A DNA stretch of 64,000 nt from Mycobacterium saskatchewanense (GTDB taxonomy: Bacteria > Actinomycetota > Actinomycetes > Mycobacteriales > Mycobacteriaceae). The position numbers and the translations under genes are program-made. The stretch covers positions 496,001-560,000 of the forward strand of contig NZ_AP022573.1 in assembly GCF_010729105.1 (NCBI RefSeq). The letters are read 5' to 3'. Positions 1 to 7,554 of this stretch are shown here, piece after piece (the stretch's first letter is position 1; every line of letters starts with the position of its first letter). The notes under the pieces were generated by a model. It worked only from the letters and a program-made list of their open reading frames with translations. It did not search any database and was not told where the DNA came from.

Positions 1-1125
1 CCCGCCGATCACATCGGCGATCCGGTCGCCGGCGAAGGCCGCCAGCCGCTCGCCCTGCTGGTCGAGCACGGCCAGGCGCACGGTCTTGCCGCGCTTGACA
101 CGCCCGGAGTCCGGCGTGACGGTGCCGGCGATCAGGCCGAGCAGGGTCGACTTCCCGGCGCCGTTGGCGCCGACGATGCCGGTGCGCTCACCTGGCGCGA
201 TACGCCATTCGACGTCGCGCAGCACGGGCCGGCCGCCATAGGAGACCGACACGTCGAGCAGGTCGACGACATCCTTTCCCAGCCGGGCGGAGGCCAGCTT
301 GGCCAGCTCGACGGTGTTGCGCAGCGGCGGTACGTCGGCGATCAGCTGATTCGCGGCCTCGATGCGGAACCTGGGCTTCGACGTCCGGGCCGGGGGGCCC
401 CGGCGCAGCCAGGCCAGCTCCTTGCGCATGAGGTTCTGCCGTTTGGCCTCCGACGCCGCCGCCATGCGGTCGCGCTCCACGCGCTGCAGCACGTAGGCCG
501 CGTACCCGCCCTCGAACGGCTCCACGATCCCGTCGTGCACCTCCCACGTCGTGGTCGCGACCTCGTCGAGAAACCAGCGGTCGTGGGTCACCAGCAGCAG
601 GCCGCCCGTGTTGCGGGGCCAGCGCTGCTGCAGGTGGCCGGCCAGCCAGGTGATGCCCTCGATATCGAGGTGGTTCGTGGGCTCGTCGAGGGCAATCACG
701 TCCCAGTCGCCGATCAGCAGCCGGGCCAGCTGCACCCGCCGCCGCTGGCCCCCGCTGAGCGTCGAGACGGGCGCGTCCCAGGCGATGTCGGACACCAGCC
801 CGCCGACCACGTCGCGCACGCGCGGGTCACCGGCCCACTGGTGTTCGGGCTGCTCGCCGACGAGCGTCCAGCCCACCGTGCGACCGGGGTCCAGGGTGTC
901 CGCCTGGCTGAGCGAGCCGACCCGCAATCCGGTGCGGCGGGTGACCCGCCCGGAGTCCGGTCGCAGCTGACCGGTCAGCAGGGCCAGCAGGCTGGACTTG
1001 CCATCGCCGTTGCGCCCGACGATGCCGACGCGCGCGCCGTCGTTCACGCCGAGCGTGACCGACTCGAAGACGACTTGCGTCGGGTATTGCAGGTGTACGG
1101 CCTCGGCCCCCAGCAGGTGTGCCAC
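1..1125 (-). CDS. ABC-F family ATPase (partial, C-terminus outside window)
   Basis: Soluble ATP-binding protein with two ABC domains and no membrane segments, the ABC-F (ribosome-associated, antibiotic-protection-like) architecture. The first 375 residues are visible. Domain 1 has Walker A GRNGDGKSS near residue 38, signature LSGGQRRR and Walker B IALDEPTNHLD. A charged linker follows, then domain 2 begins with Walker A GANGAGKST. The GTG start at 1125 opens with VAHLLGAEAVHLQYP, as in the family; the gene runs off the left edge. By remembered homology it corresponds to M. tuberculosis Rv1668c/Rv1667c, annotated there as two halves; here domain 1, linker and domain 2 are one open frame. Known for the family: action on the ribosome. 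Its substrate or target here cannot be read from sequence. Confidence 0.88.
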   Translation of the reverse strand, partial: MAHLLGAEAVHLQYPTQVVFESVTLGVNDGARVGIVGRNGDGKSSLLALLTGQLRPDSGRVTRRTGLRVGSLSQADTLDPGRTVGWTLVGEQPEHQWAGDPRVRDVVGGLVSDIAWDAPVSTLSGGQRRRVQLARLLIGDWDVIALDEPTNHLDIEGITWLAGHLQQRWPRNTGGLLLVTHDRWFLDEVATTTWEVHDGIVEPFEGGYAAYVLQRVERDRMAAASEAKRQNLMRKELAWLRRGPPARTSKPRFRIEAANQLIADVPPLRNTVELAKLASARLGKDVVDLLDVSVSYGGRPVLRDVEWRIAPGERTGIVGANGAGKSTLLGLIAGTVTPDSGRVKRGKTVRLAVLDQQGERLAAFAGDRIADVIGG

Positions 1126-1227
1126 CTGCCCGACGGTAGCGCGGCGGCTACTGGAGGGTGAGCAGGGCCTGGTCGACGTGGCTCTGCGTTTCGGGTGAGC
1201 CCTTGCCGATGACGGGTGGGCGCCCGC

Positions 1228-1584
1228 CTAGCGCCAGCCGGGCGGCAGGTCGGCCGCGTGGTTCGGGCAGGCGTCCTGGGTGGCGGCAAGCAGGACGTGC
1301 CCCGCGTCCTCCGGCGGCATCTCGGTGGACAGCACCGCGAGCGCATATTGCACCGGAGTCGAGGAGTAGCCCAGGCGGATCGCCGTGGCGTGATCGTCCA
1401 TCAGCGCACAAGCCTCTCGTTCGCGGTTGGTGTCCGCGTGGCCGATTGCGGCGCCATACCACGGCAGGCCGGCCATCAACATCGGTGCCAGGGCCCGGAC
1501 CGTGCGCTTGGCGACCTTCGCGCGCCTCTCGCGCCGCTGACCGGCGTCGGAGTACTGGCTTGTGTGCAATTGCGAGGCGTACAT
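1228..1584 (-). CDS. DUF732 family secreted protein
   Basis: Small exported protein of about 118 residues. The N-terminus is basic (RRERRAKVAKR), followed by a hydrophobic stretch and a likely signal peptidase I site after AAIGHA. The mature part has the DUF732 pattern: two cysteines about 45 residues apart (EREACALM and TQDACPNH) and short helices, ending in LPPGWR. The ATG at 1584 is chosen because no GTG or TTG lies closer to the signal peptide. Function of the family is unknown; it is abundant in mycobacteria and several members occur in this window. It stands alone between the ABC-F gene and a decayed secreted-protein gene. Confidence 0.7.
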   Translation of the reverse strand: MYASQLHTSQYSDAGQRRERRAKVAKRTVRALAPMLMAGLPWYGAAIGHADTNREREACALMDDHATAIRLGYSSTPVQYALAVLSTEMPPEDAGHVLLAATQDACPNHAADLPPGWR

Positions 1585-1718
1585 AAGGGGTGCTACCCAG
1601 CCGCGCCCGGATCTAAACCTCGCTCCCGGGCTGCCTGGGATCGGCAGCCGCCCGGTGACGCAAACATTTCGCAGGGCGCCGGCCATAACCCTCGGCCCGC
1701 ACAGCGAAATGAACCTCG

Positions 1719-1897
1719 ATGCGCACCACCCGCACCCTCCGAGAAAGTCATCGCCGGGGCATTGCTCTCGGGCGGCCTCGCCGACCGGTAAGCACGTCAC
1801 CGACCCGTTCCGCGGCTGGGACATGTCGGTATGCCACGCCTACTACCCCACGGACAACGGCCAGCAAATCCTCGGGATGTTCTGCCCGCACGCGTGA
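1719..1897 (+). pseudogene. Decayed small secreted protein gene
   Basis: Two pieces of one small exported protein appear in different frames. After ATG at 1719 (MRTTRTL), the frame shifts: EKVIAGALLSGGLAD, a typical signal-peptide core, is readable up to a TAA at 1789-1791. In another frame FRGWDMSVCHAYYPTDNG and GMFCPHA follow to a TGA at 1897. The hydrophobic leader followed by WDMxVCHxYY resembles small mycobacterial exported proteins. At least one frameshift plus an internal loss is needed to join them. The rest of the roughly 480 nt between 1585 and 2067 shows no other coding signal; it should contain the promoter of the gene starting at 2068. Confidence 0.45.
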
Positions 1898-2067
1898 CCC
1901 GGTGCCCGGACGGGGCCCCTGATCGCACGCTCGCGAACCGGGAATGACCCGCACGAGTGCGCCGTCGGGCCACGCCCGCGCCGCCCGGCGGGCAAACGCC
2001 CTGACCAGAACCGCCGCGTTCCCCGGTGTGCCATGATGACCAGGCTGTCAAGAGTCAGGGAGCAGCA

Positions 2068-5043
2068 GTGGATCTCAATTTTGCGATGGTCACACGACCG
2101 GTCGAGCGGCTGATCGCTACGGCACAGAACGGGCTGGAGGTCTTGCGACTGGGGGGCTTGGAGACCGGCAGCGTCCCGTCGCCGTCCCAGACCGTCGAGA
2201 GCGTCCCGATGTACAAGCTGCGGCGGTACTTCCCGCCGGACAGCCGGCCCGGGAAGCCACGGGTGGGTCCGCCCGTGTTGATGGTGCACCCGATGATGAT
2301 GTCGGCCGACATGTGGGACGTCACCCGCCAGGAGGGCGCGGTCGGCATCCTGCACGCCCACGGGCTGGACCCCTGGGTCATCGACTTCGGCTCTCCGGAC
2401 AAGGTGGAGGGCGGCATGCGCCGCAACCTCGCCGACCACATCGTCGCGCTCAACCAGGCCATCGACACGGTCAAGGACACCACGGGCCAGGACGTCCACC
2501 TCGTCGGCTACTCGCAGGGCGGGATGTGGTGCTATCAGGTCGCCGCCTACCGGCGGTCCAAGAACCTCGCCAGCATCGTGACGTTCGGCTCGCCCGTCGA
2601 CACCCTGGCCGCCCTGCCGATGGGCATTCCCGCGAACTTCGCGGCGCCGGTCGCCAACTTCATGGCCGACCACGTCTTCAACCACCTGGACATCCCAAGC
2701 TGGATGGCGCGCACGGGCTTTCAGCTGCTCGACCCACTCAAGACGGCCAAGGCGCGGGTCGACTTCGTGCGGCAGCTGCACGACCGCGAAGCGCTCCTGC
2801 CGCGCGAGCAGCAGCGCCGGTTCCTCGAGCGCGAGGGTTGGATCGCCTGGTCCGGGCCCGCCGTCTCCGAGCTGCTGAAGCAGTTCATCGCGCACAACCG
2901 CATGATGACCGGCGGGTTCGCGATCAACGGGCAGCTGGTCACGCTCACCGACATCACCTGCCCGGTGCTGGCGTTCGTCGGCGAGGTCGACGACATCGGC
3001 CAGCCGGCGTCGGTCCGCGGCATCCGGCGGGCGGCGCCGAACGCGGAAGTGTACGAAAGTGACATCCGCACGGGACATTTCGGCCTGGTCGTCGGGTCAA
3101 AGGCCGCTCAGCAGAGCTGGCCCACCGTCGCGGAGTGGGTCAAGTGGCTGTCCACCGGCGGCGACAAGCCGGGCAGCATCGACCTGATGGCCGATCAGCC
3201 GGCCGAGCACACGGACAGCGGCGTCGCCCTGAGCTCCCGGCTCGTCCACGGCATCGGGGAGGTGTCAGGGGCGGCGCTGGGGCTGGTGCGCGGCACCGCC
3301 GACGCGGTGGTGGCGGCCAACAAGTCCATGCGCACCCTGGCCGTGGAGACGATCCGGACGCTGCCGCGGCTGGTCCGGCTGGGGCAGATCAACGACCACA
3401 CCCGCGTCTCGCTCGGCCGCATCATCGAGGAGCAGGCGCACGACGCGCCGCAAGGCGAATTCCTGTTGTTCGACGGGCGGGTGCACACCTACGAGGCCGT
3501 CAACCGGCGCATCAACAACGTCGTCCGCGGCCTCATCGAAGTCGGGGTGCGGCAGGGCGACCGCGTCGGCGTCCTGATGGAGACGCGGCCCAGCGCGCTG
3601 GTAGCGATCGCCGCCCTGTCCCGGCTGGGCGCGGTCGCTGTGGTGATGAAGCCTGACGCCGACCTGGTCGCGTCCGTGCGGCTCGGCGGGGTGACCGAGA
3701 TCCTCACCGACCCCACCAACCTCGATGCGGCGCGGGACCTGCCCGTGCAGACCCTGGTGCTGGGCGGAGGCGAGGCGCGCGACCTGCACCTGCCCCAGGA
3801 CACCGACGTCATCGACATGGAAAAGATCGACCCGGACGCGGTCGAGCTGCCGGCGTGGTACCGGCCGAATCCGGGCCTGGCCCGCGATCTGGCGTTCATC
3901 GCCTTCACGTCGGCCGGCGGCGAGCTGGTGGCCAAGCAGATCACCAACTACCGGTGGGCGGTGTCGGCCTTCGGGACGGCCTCGACGGCCGCACTGGACC
4001 GCAGCGACACCGTGTACTGCCTGACGCCGCTGCACCACGAGTCGGCGCTGCTGGTCAGCCTGGGCGGCTCGGTGGTCGGCGGAACCCGCATCGCCCTATC
4101 CCGGGGCCTGGACCGGGACCGGTTCGTCCGCGAGGTCCGGCAGTACGGCGTCACCGTGGTGTCCTACACCTGGGCCATGCTCCGGGAGATCGTCGACGAT
4201 CCCGCGTTCGTGCTGCATGGGAACCATCCGGTGCGGCTCTTCATCGGCTCGGGCATGCCGACCGGCCTCTGGGCGCGGGTCATCGACGCGTTCTCGCCCG
4301 CCCGGGTCGTCGAATTCTTCGCCACCGCGGACGGCCAGGCCGTGCTCGCCAACGTGTCGGGGGCGAAGATCGGGAGCAAGGGCCGTCCGTTGCCGGGCGC
4401 GGGGCGCATCGAGCTGGGCGCCTATGACGTCGAGCACGACCGAATCCTGGAGAACGACCGTGGCTTCGTGCAGGTCGCCGAGGCTAATCAGGTCGGCGTG
4501 CTGCTCGCCGCGTCCAACGGTCCGATCGACCCGACCGCCTCGGTGAAGCGTGGGGTATTCGCCGCGGGCGACACCTGGATCTCGACGGAGTACCTGTTCC
4601 GCCGGGACAGCGACGGCGATTATTGGTTGATGGGCCGGCGCGGCACGGTGATCCGCACCGCCCGCGGGCTGGTGTACGCCGAGCCGGTCACCGACGCGCT
4701 GGGCTGCATCAACGGAGTCGACCTCGCGGTGACGTACAACGTGCCGGTGGGGGACGAGCAGGTCGCGGTGTCGGCGGTGACGCTGCTGCCGGGGGCAAGC
4801 ATCACCGCGGCCGACCTGACCGAGGCCGTCGCACGGATTCCCGTCGGGCTGGGCCCCGACATCGTGCACGTGTGCCCGGACATGACGTTCAGCGCGACCT
4901 ACCGCCCGACCGTGAGCGCCCTGCGCGCGGCCGGCATCCCCAAGCCGGGACGCCAGGTGTGGCACTTCGACGCGGGCAGCAACGAGTTCCATCGCTTGAC
5001 TTCCGGGGTGCGTGCTGAGTTGAGTGGTCGCGACAATGGTTGA
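2068..5043 (+). CDS. Rv1683-like alpha/beta-hydrolase (PhaC/lipase-like) fused to acyl-CoA synthetase
   Basis: About 991 residues in two halves. Residues about 60-370 are a PHA-synthase/lipase-like alpha/beta hydrolase: nucleophile elbow LVGYSQGG (Ser near 149), acid in VGEVDD, His in RTGHFG. Residues about 440-970 resemble the AMP-binding acyl-CoA synthetase fold (GDRVGVLMETRP, AAGDTWIS, MGRRGTVI). The adenylation P-loop is divergent (FTSAGGELVAKQ rather than YTSGTTGxPKG), and the usual C-terminal GK lysine is not evident (SATYRPTVSALR). GTG at 2068 is preferred over ATG 2026: it has AGGGAG upstream and gives the VDLNF N-terminus I recall for Rv1683. The M. tuberculosis protein is annotated as bifunctional synthetase/lipase; an inactive synthetase half is possible. 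Its stop overlaps the next gene. Confidence 0.87.
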   Translation: MDLNFAMVTRPVERLIATAQNGLEVLRLGGLETGSVPSPSQTVESVPMYKLRRYFPPDSRPGKPRVGPPVLMVHPMMMSADMWDVTRQEGAVGILHAHGLDPWVIDFGSPDKVEGGMRRNLADHIVALNQAIDTVKDTTGQDVHLVGYSQGGMWCYQVAAYRRSKNLASIVTFGSPVDTLAALPMGIPANFAAPVANFMADHVFNHLDIPSWMARTGFQLLDPLKTAKARVDFVRQLHDREALLPREQQRRFLEREGWIAWSGPAVSELLKQFIAHNRMMTGGFAINGQLVTLTDITCPVLAFVGEVDDIGQPASVRGIRRAAPNAEVYESDIRTGHFGLVVGSKAAQQSWPTVAEWVKWLSTGGDKPGSIDLMADQPAEHTDSGVALSSRLVHGIGEVSGAALGLVRGTADAVVAANKSMRTLAVETIRTLPRLVRLGQINDHTRVSLGRIIEEQAHDAPQGEFLLFDGRVHTYEAVNRRINNVVRGLIEVGVRQGDRVGVLMETRPSALVAIAALSRLGAVAVVMKPDADLVASVRLGGVTEILTDPTNLDAARDLPVQTLVLGGGEARDLHLPQDTDVIDMEKIDPDAVELPAWYRPNPGLARDLAFIAFTSAGGELVAKQITNYRWAVSAFGTASTAALDRSDTVYCLTPLHHESALLVSLGGSVVGGTRIALSRGLDRDRFVREVRQYGVTVVSYTWAMLREIVDDPAFVLHGNHPVRLFIGSGMPTGLWARVIDAFSPARVVEFFATADGQAVLANVSGAKIGSKGRPLPGAGRIELGAYDVEHDRILENDRGFVQVAEANQVGVLLAASNGPIDPTASVKRGVFAAGDTWISTEYLFRRDSDGDYWLMGRRGTVIRTARGLVYAEPVTDALGCINGVDLAVTYNVPVGDEQVAVSAVTLLPGASITAADLTEAVARIPVGLGPDIVHVCPDMTFSATYRPTVSALRAAGIPKPGRQVWHFDAGSNEFHRLTSGVRAELSGRDNG

Positions 5044-5251
5044 CGATTCCCTGTTGAGCATTCTGGTCTGCCCGGCCGACCGCGGGCCGCTGGTGCTCCT
5101 CGACGACGAGCTGCTTTACAACCCGCGGCTGCGCCGCGCCTACCGCATCGAGGACGGCATCCCGGTGCTACTGATCGACGAGGCCCGCGACGTCGACGAG
5201 CATGAGCACGCCCGGATCATGGCGCAAGGCCGTCCGGCAGATCCCCGGTGA
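5036..5251 (+). CDS. Trm112-like (UPF0434) small protein
   Basis: A 71-residue protein of the Trm112/UPF0434 family, the zinc-ribbon-like methyltransferase partner fold. Family hallmarks are LLSILVCPADRGPL near the start, YNPRLRRAYRIEDGIPVLL in the middle and an acidic tail. Only one cysteine remains, so a zinc site is unlikely. ATG 5036 is chosen from the conserved MVDDSLLSIL start; it overlaps the end of the preceding gene by 8 nt, indicating translational coupling. Corresponds in order to Rv1684. The 3' end overlaps the convergent TetR gene by 35 nt. Family members help fold or activate methyltransferases; no specific partner is identifiable here. Confidence 0.83.
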   Translation: MVDDSLLSILVCPADRGPLVLLDDELLYNPRLRRAYRIEDGIPVLLIDEARDVDEHEHARIMAQGRPADPR

Positions 5252-5840
5252 GGTAGCGCTGCAGGTTCGGCGCGATCGTCGCCGCGATCCGCTCGGGCGG
5301 CAGTGAGGCGAACGGCTCCAGCTGCAGGATGTAGCGGGCCATCACCACGCCCACCAACTGTGAGGCGACGAACTGGATGCGGACGACGCCGCTGCCCGCG
5401 GGGTGGTCGACGCGCGGGCCGATCTCGACCCCGATCACGTCCTGGATGAACGACCGGAACAGGTTGATCTCCGACCCGGCCAGCATCGACCTCAGTGCGG
5501 CGACGAACGCCGCCCCGATCTCGGAGTCCCACAGCGGCAACAGGATCGACGGCAGGGTGTGACCGAGTTGCTCGACGGGCACCTCCCGCAACCGGCCGAT
5601 GATTTCCATCGGGTCGATCGGAATGCGGACGGCCGCGGCGAACAGTTGCTCCTTGGTGCCGAAGTAGTGGTGGACCAGCGCCGGGTCGACGCCGGTCGCC
5701 GCGGCGACGGACCGGATTGAGGTGTTCGCAATCCCGTTACGCGCGAACAACTCTCGGGCGTTGGCGAGGATGCGTTCCCGGGTGTCGGACGTGCCGGCGG
5801 GTCGCCCGGGGCGCCGGCGCCCGGTGTTGGTTCGGGGCAC
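5217..5840 (-). CDS. TetR family repressor of the adjacent ABC exporter operon
   Basis: A 207-residue TetR regulator (Rv1685c position). The N-terminal helix-turn-helix spans about residues 15-65: TRERILANARELFARNG, then TSIRSVAAATGV and VHHYFGTKEQLF. The rest is the helical ligand domain. It is the third gene of a minus-strand set: ATPase, permease (11 nt gap), then this regulator, so it is probably autoregulated with the exporter. The 32-bp near-perfect inverted repeat on the ATPase start codon is its likely operator (inference). Its 3' end overlaps the convergent Trm112-like gene. Ligand unknown. Confidence 0.88.
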   Translation of the reverse strand: MPRTNTGRRRPGRPAGTSDTRERILANARELFARNGIANTSIRSVAAATGVDPALVHHYFGTKEQLFAAAVRIPIDPMEIIGRLREVPVEQLGHTLPSILLPLWDSEIGAAFVAALRSMLAGSEINLFRSFIQDVIGVEIGPRVDHPAGSGVVRIQFVASQLVGVVMARYILQLEPFASLPPERIAATIAPNLQRYLTGDLPDGLAP

Positions 5841-5851
5841 GCCAGGTCAGC

Positions 5852-6694
5852 CTAAGGCGTCCGTCGCCGCAGCGTGGCCGCGGCCAGGCACAGCGCCGCG
5901 AGCGCGAAACCCATGACGACGACGATGTCGCGCACCGCGACGCCAGTCAGTTCCGGGTGTGCTCCCACCTGTTGCAGCGCTTCCAGCGCGTAACTGGCCG
6001 GCATCACGTCGCTGAGCCACTGCAGCCAGTGCGCCATCGAGGCCCGGGGCACGATGATCCCGGCCAGCAGGAACTGCGGGACCATCACCAGCGGGATGAA
6101 TTGAACGGCTTGAAACTCGGTGCGCGCGAACGCACTACAGAGCAGCCCCAGCCCGACCCCGAGCACGGCGTTGGCGATCGCGATGACGAACACCCAGGCC
6201 GGGCTGCCCGCGGTGTCGAGCCCGAGCAGCCAAAACGACACGCCGCACGCCACGACGGCCTGCACCGCGGCGGCGATCGAGAACGCGGTGCCGTACGCGG
6301 CCAACAGGTCGAGCCGGCGCAGGGGAGTGGTCAGGATGCGCTCCAGCGTGCCCGACGCCCGTTCCCGCTGCATGGTGATCGACGTGATGATGAACATCAC
6401 GAAGAGCGGGAACAGGCCCAGCAGGATCAGGCAGGCGCCGTTGAACGGGGTCGGGCCGCCCGGGCGGTGCGGTGCGTTCTCGAACATGAAGTAGATCAAC
6501 GTGATCACCAGCACGGGCACCAGCAGGATCAACGCGACGCTGCGGTGGTCGGCGGCCAGCTGGCGCAGAATCCGTACGGTGGTCGCCGCGTAGGGCTGCA
6601 GTGAGGCGCTCAGCCCTACCCGGCTTGGGGGCTGGTGTTCCGCGCGGTGCTGCGCCTGATGATGGACAGGAACGCCTCCTCGAGTGACGTGCAT
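5852..6694 (-). CDS. ABC-2 type exporter permease
   Basis: Membrane subunit of an ABC-2 exporter (Rv1686c position). About six hydrophobic segments are visible: SVALILLVPVLVITLIYF, CLILLGLFPLFVMFIIT, then two or three in the middle and a last one near VVVMGFALAALCLAAATL. The conserved cytoplasmic segment RERASGTLERILTTP is diagnostic for the family. The start is uncertain. ATG 6694 overlaps the ATPase gene by 79 nt and adds unlikely residues, while the conserved protein seems to begin near GLSASLQPYAAT (about 6615), where no standard start codon sits. Translation is presumably coupled to the upstream ATPase. Substrate unknown. Confidence 0.75.
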   Translation of the reverse strand: MHVTRGGVPVHHQAQHRAEHQPPSRVGLSASLQPYAATTVRILRQLAADHRSVALILLVPVLVITLIYFMFENAPHRPGGPTPFNGACLILLGLFPLFVMFIITSITMQRERASGTLERILTTPLRRLDLLAAYGTAFSIAAAVQAVVACGVSFWLLGLDTAGSPAWVFVIAIANAVLGVGLGLLCSAFARTEFQAVQFIPLVMVPQFLLAGIIVPRASMAHWLQWLSDVMPASYALEALQQVGAHPELTGVAVRDIVVVMGFALAALCLAAATLRRRTP

Positions 6695-7392
6695 CCGGTG
6701 TCCTCTCGTAGTCGGGTCGGGGTGGTGTGCGCGACCAAACGGCCGTCGCGCATGAGCACCAGATCGTCGCAGTGGTCGGCCTCGTCCAGCACGTGGCTGG
6801 AGACCAGCAGCGTGGTCCCGCCGCGGGCGAGGCCGGTGAACTGTTCCCAGAGGTCGGCGCGCAGGACGGGGTCCAGTCCCACGGTCGGTTCGTCGAGGAC
6901 GAGCAGGTCCGGCCGGCAGACCAGCGCGCAGGCGAGCGACACCCGGGTGCGCTGGCCGCCGGAAAGGTTGCCGCACGGGGCGGCGCGGTGATCGGTGAGC
7001 CCCACGCGCTCGATCGCGGCGTCGGCGGCGCGGCCGTCATACCCGTACAGCGCGGCGAAGTACCGGACGTTGTCGACGATCCGCAGGTCGTTGTAGATGG
7101 TGGGGTCCTGCGGCATGTAGCCCACCCGGCTGCGCAGGGTGGGGCTGCCCGCGCGGTGGCCCAGCACGGTGACGTCCCCCGCCGTCACGATCTGGGTCCC
7201 CACGATGCTGCGCATCAGCGTCGTCTTCCCGCACCCGGACGGGCCGAGCAGGCCGGTGATGGTGCCGCGGCCGATCTGTATCGAGAAGTCGTGCAGCGCA
7301 GGGCTTTTGAAGCGGACCACCCGCAGGTGCTCGATCTCGACGGCGGGCTGTCCGGCGCGCGACGATAATTCATCACACGATGAACTCATCAT
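6616..7392 (-). CDS. ABC exporter ATP-binding protein
   Basis: Single ABC domain of about 258 residues (Rv1687c position). Walker A GPSGCGKTT, Q-loop region VGYMPQDPT, signature LSGGQRTR, Walker B LLVLDEPTVGLD and switch His in LLVSSHVLDEAD are all intact. It pairs with the permease downstream to form a drug- or lipid-type ABC-2 exporter. Two adjacent ATGs (7392 and 7389) could start translation. Both lie inside the palindrome at 7369-7400, close to the predicted transcription start, so the mRNA may be leaderless. First gene of a three-gene unit with permease and TetR. Confidence 0.88.
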   Translation of the reverse strand: MMSSSCDELSSRAGQPAVEIEHLRVVRFKSPALHDFSIQIGRGTITGLLGPSGCGKTTLMRSIVGTQIVTAGDVTVLGHRAGSPTLRSRVGYMPQDPTIYNDLRIVDNVRYFAALYGYDGRAADAAIERVGLTDHRAAPCGNLSGGQRTRVSLACALVCRPDLLVLDEPTVGLDPVLRADLWEQFTGLARGGTTLLVSSHVLDEADHCDDLVLMRDGRLVAHTTPTRLREDTGCTSLEEAFLSIIRRSTARNTSPQAG

Positions 7393-7400
7393 GTGATGAA
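7369..7400. promoter_or_regulatory. 32-bp inverted repeat, probable TetR operator
   Basis: Two 14-bp arms, TTCATCACACGATG and CATCATGTGATGAA, with one mismatch around a 4-bp centre AACT. It covers the start codons of the ABC ATPase gene and touches the predicted -10 element. Its size and symmetry fit a TetR-family operator; assignment to the regulator at 5217-5840 is inference from operon membership. Confidence 0.7.
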
Positions 7401-7427
7401 TATCCGCCGGCGGGCGTCGATTGTCAA
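7397..7427 (-). promoter_or_regulatory. Predicted SigA-type promoter of the ABC exporter operon
   Basis: Read on the minus strand: -35 TTGACA (7422-7427) and -10 TATTCA (7397-7402) with a 19-nt spacer. A start about 7 nt further on would fall at or next to the ATG codons 7392/7389, giving a leaderless transcript. The -10 overlaps the palindromic operator. Confidence 0.5.
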
Positions 7428-7554
7428 GGGGGCGAGACCGGTTGGCCCCTCGGCTGAAGCGGCTCAAGTGATAGCGCCGGTGCTAGCGCTTCCGGGGGCC
7501 ACAGGCGGCGCCCGAAAGAGGTGACCGCTGTGACGCCTGTGACAGGCGCCCGCG

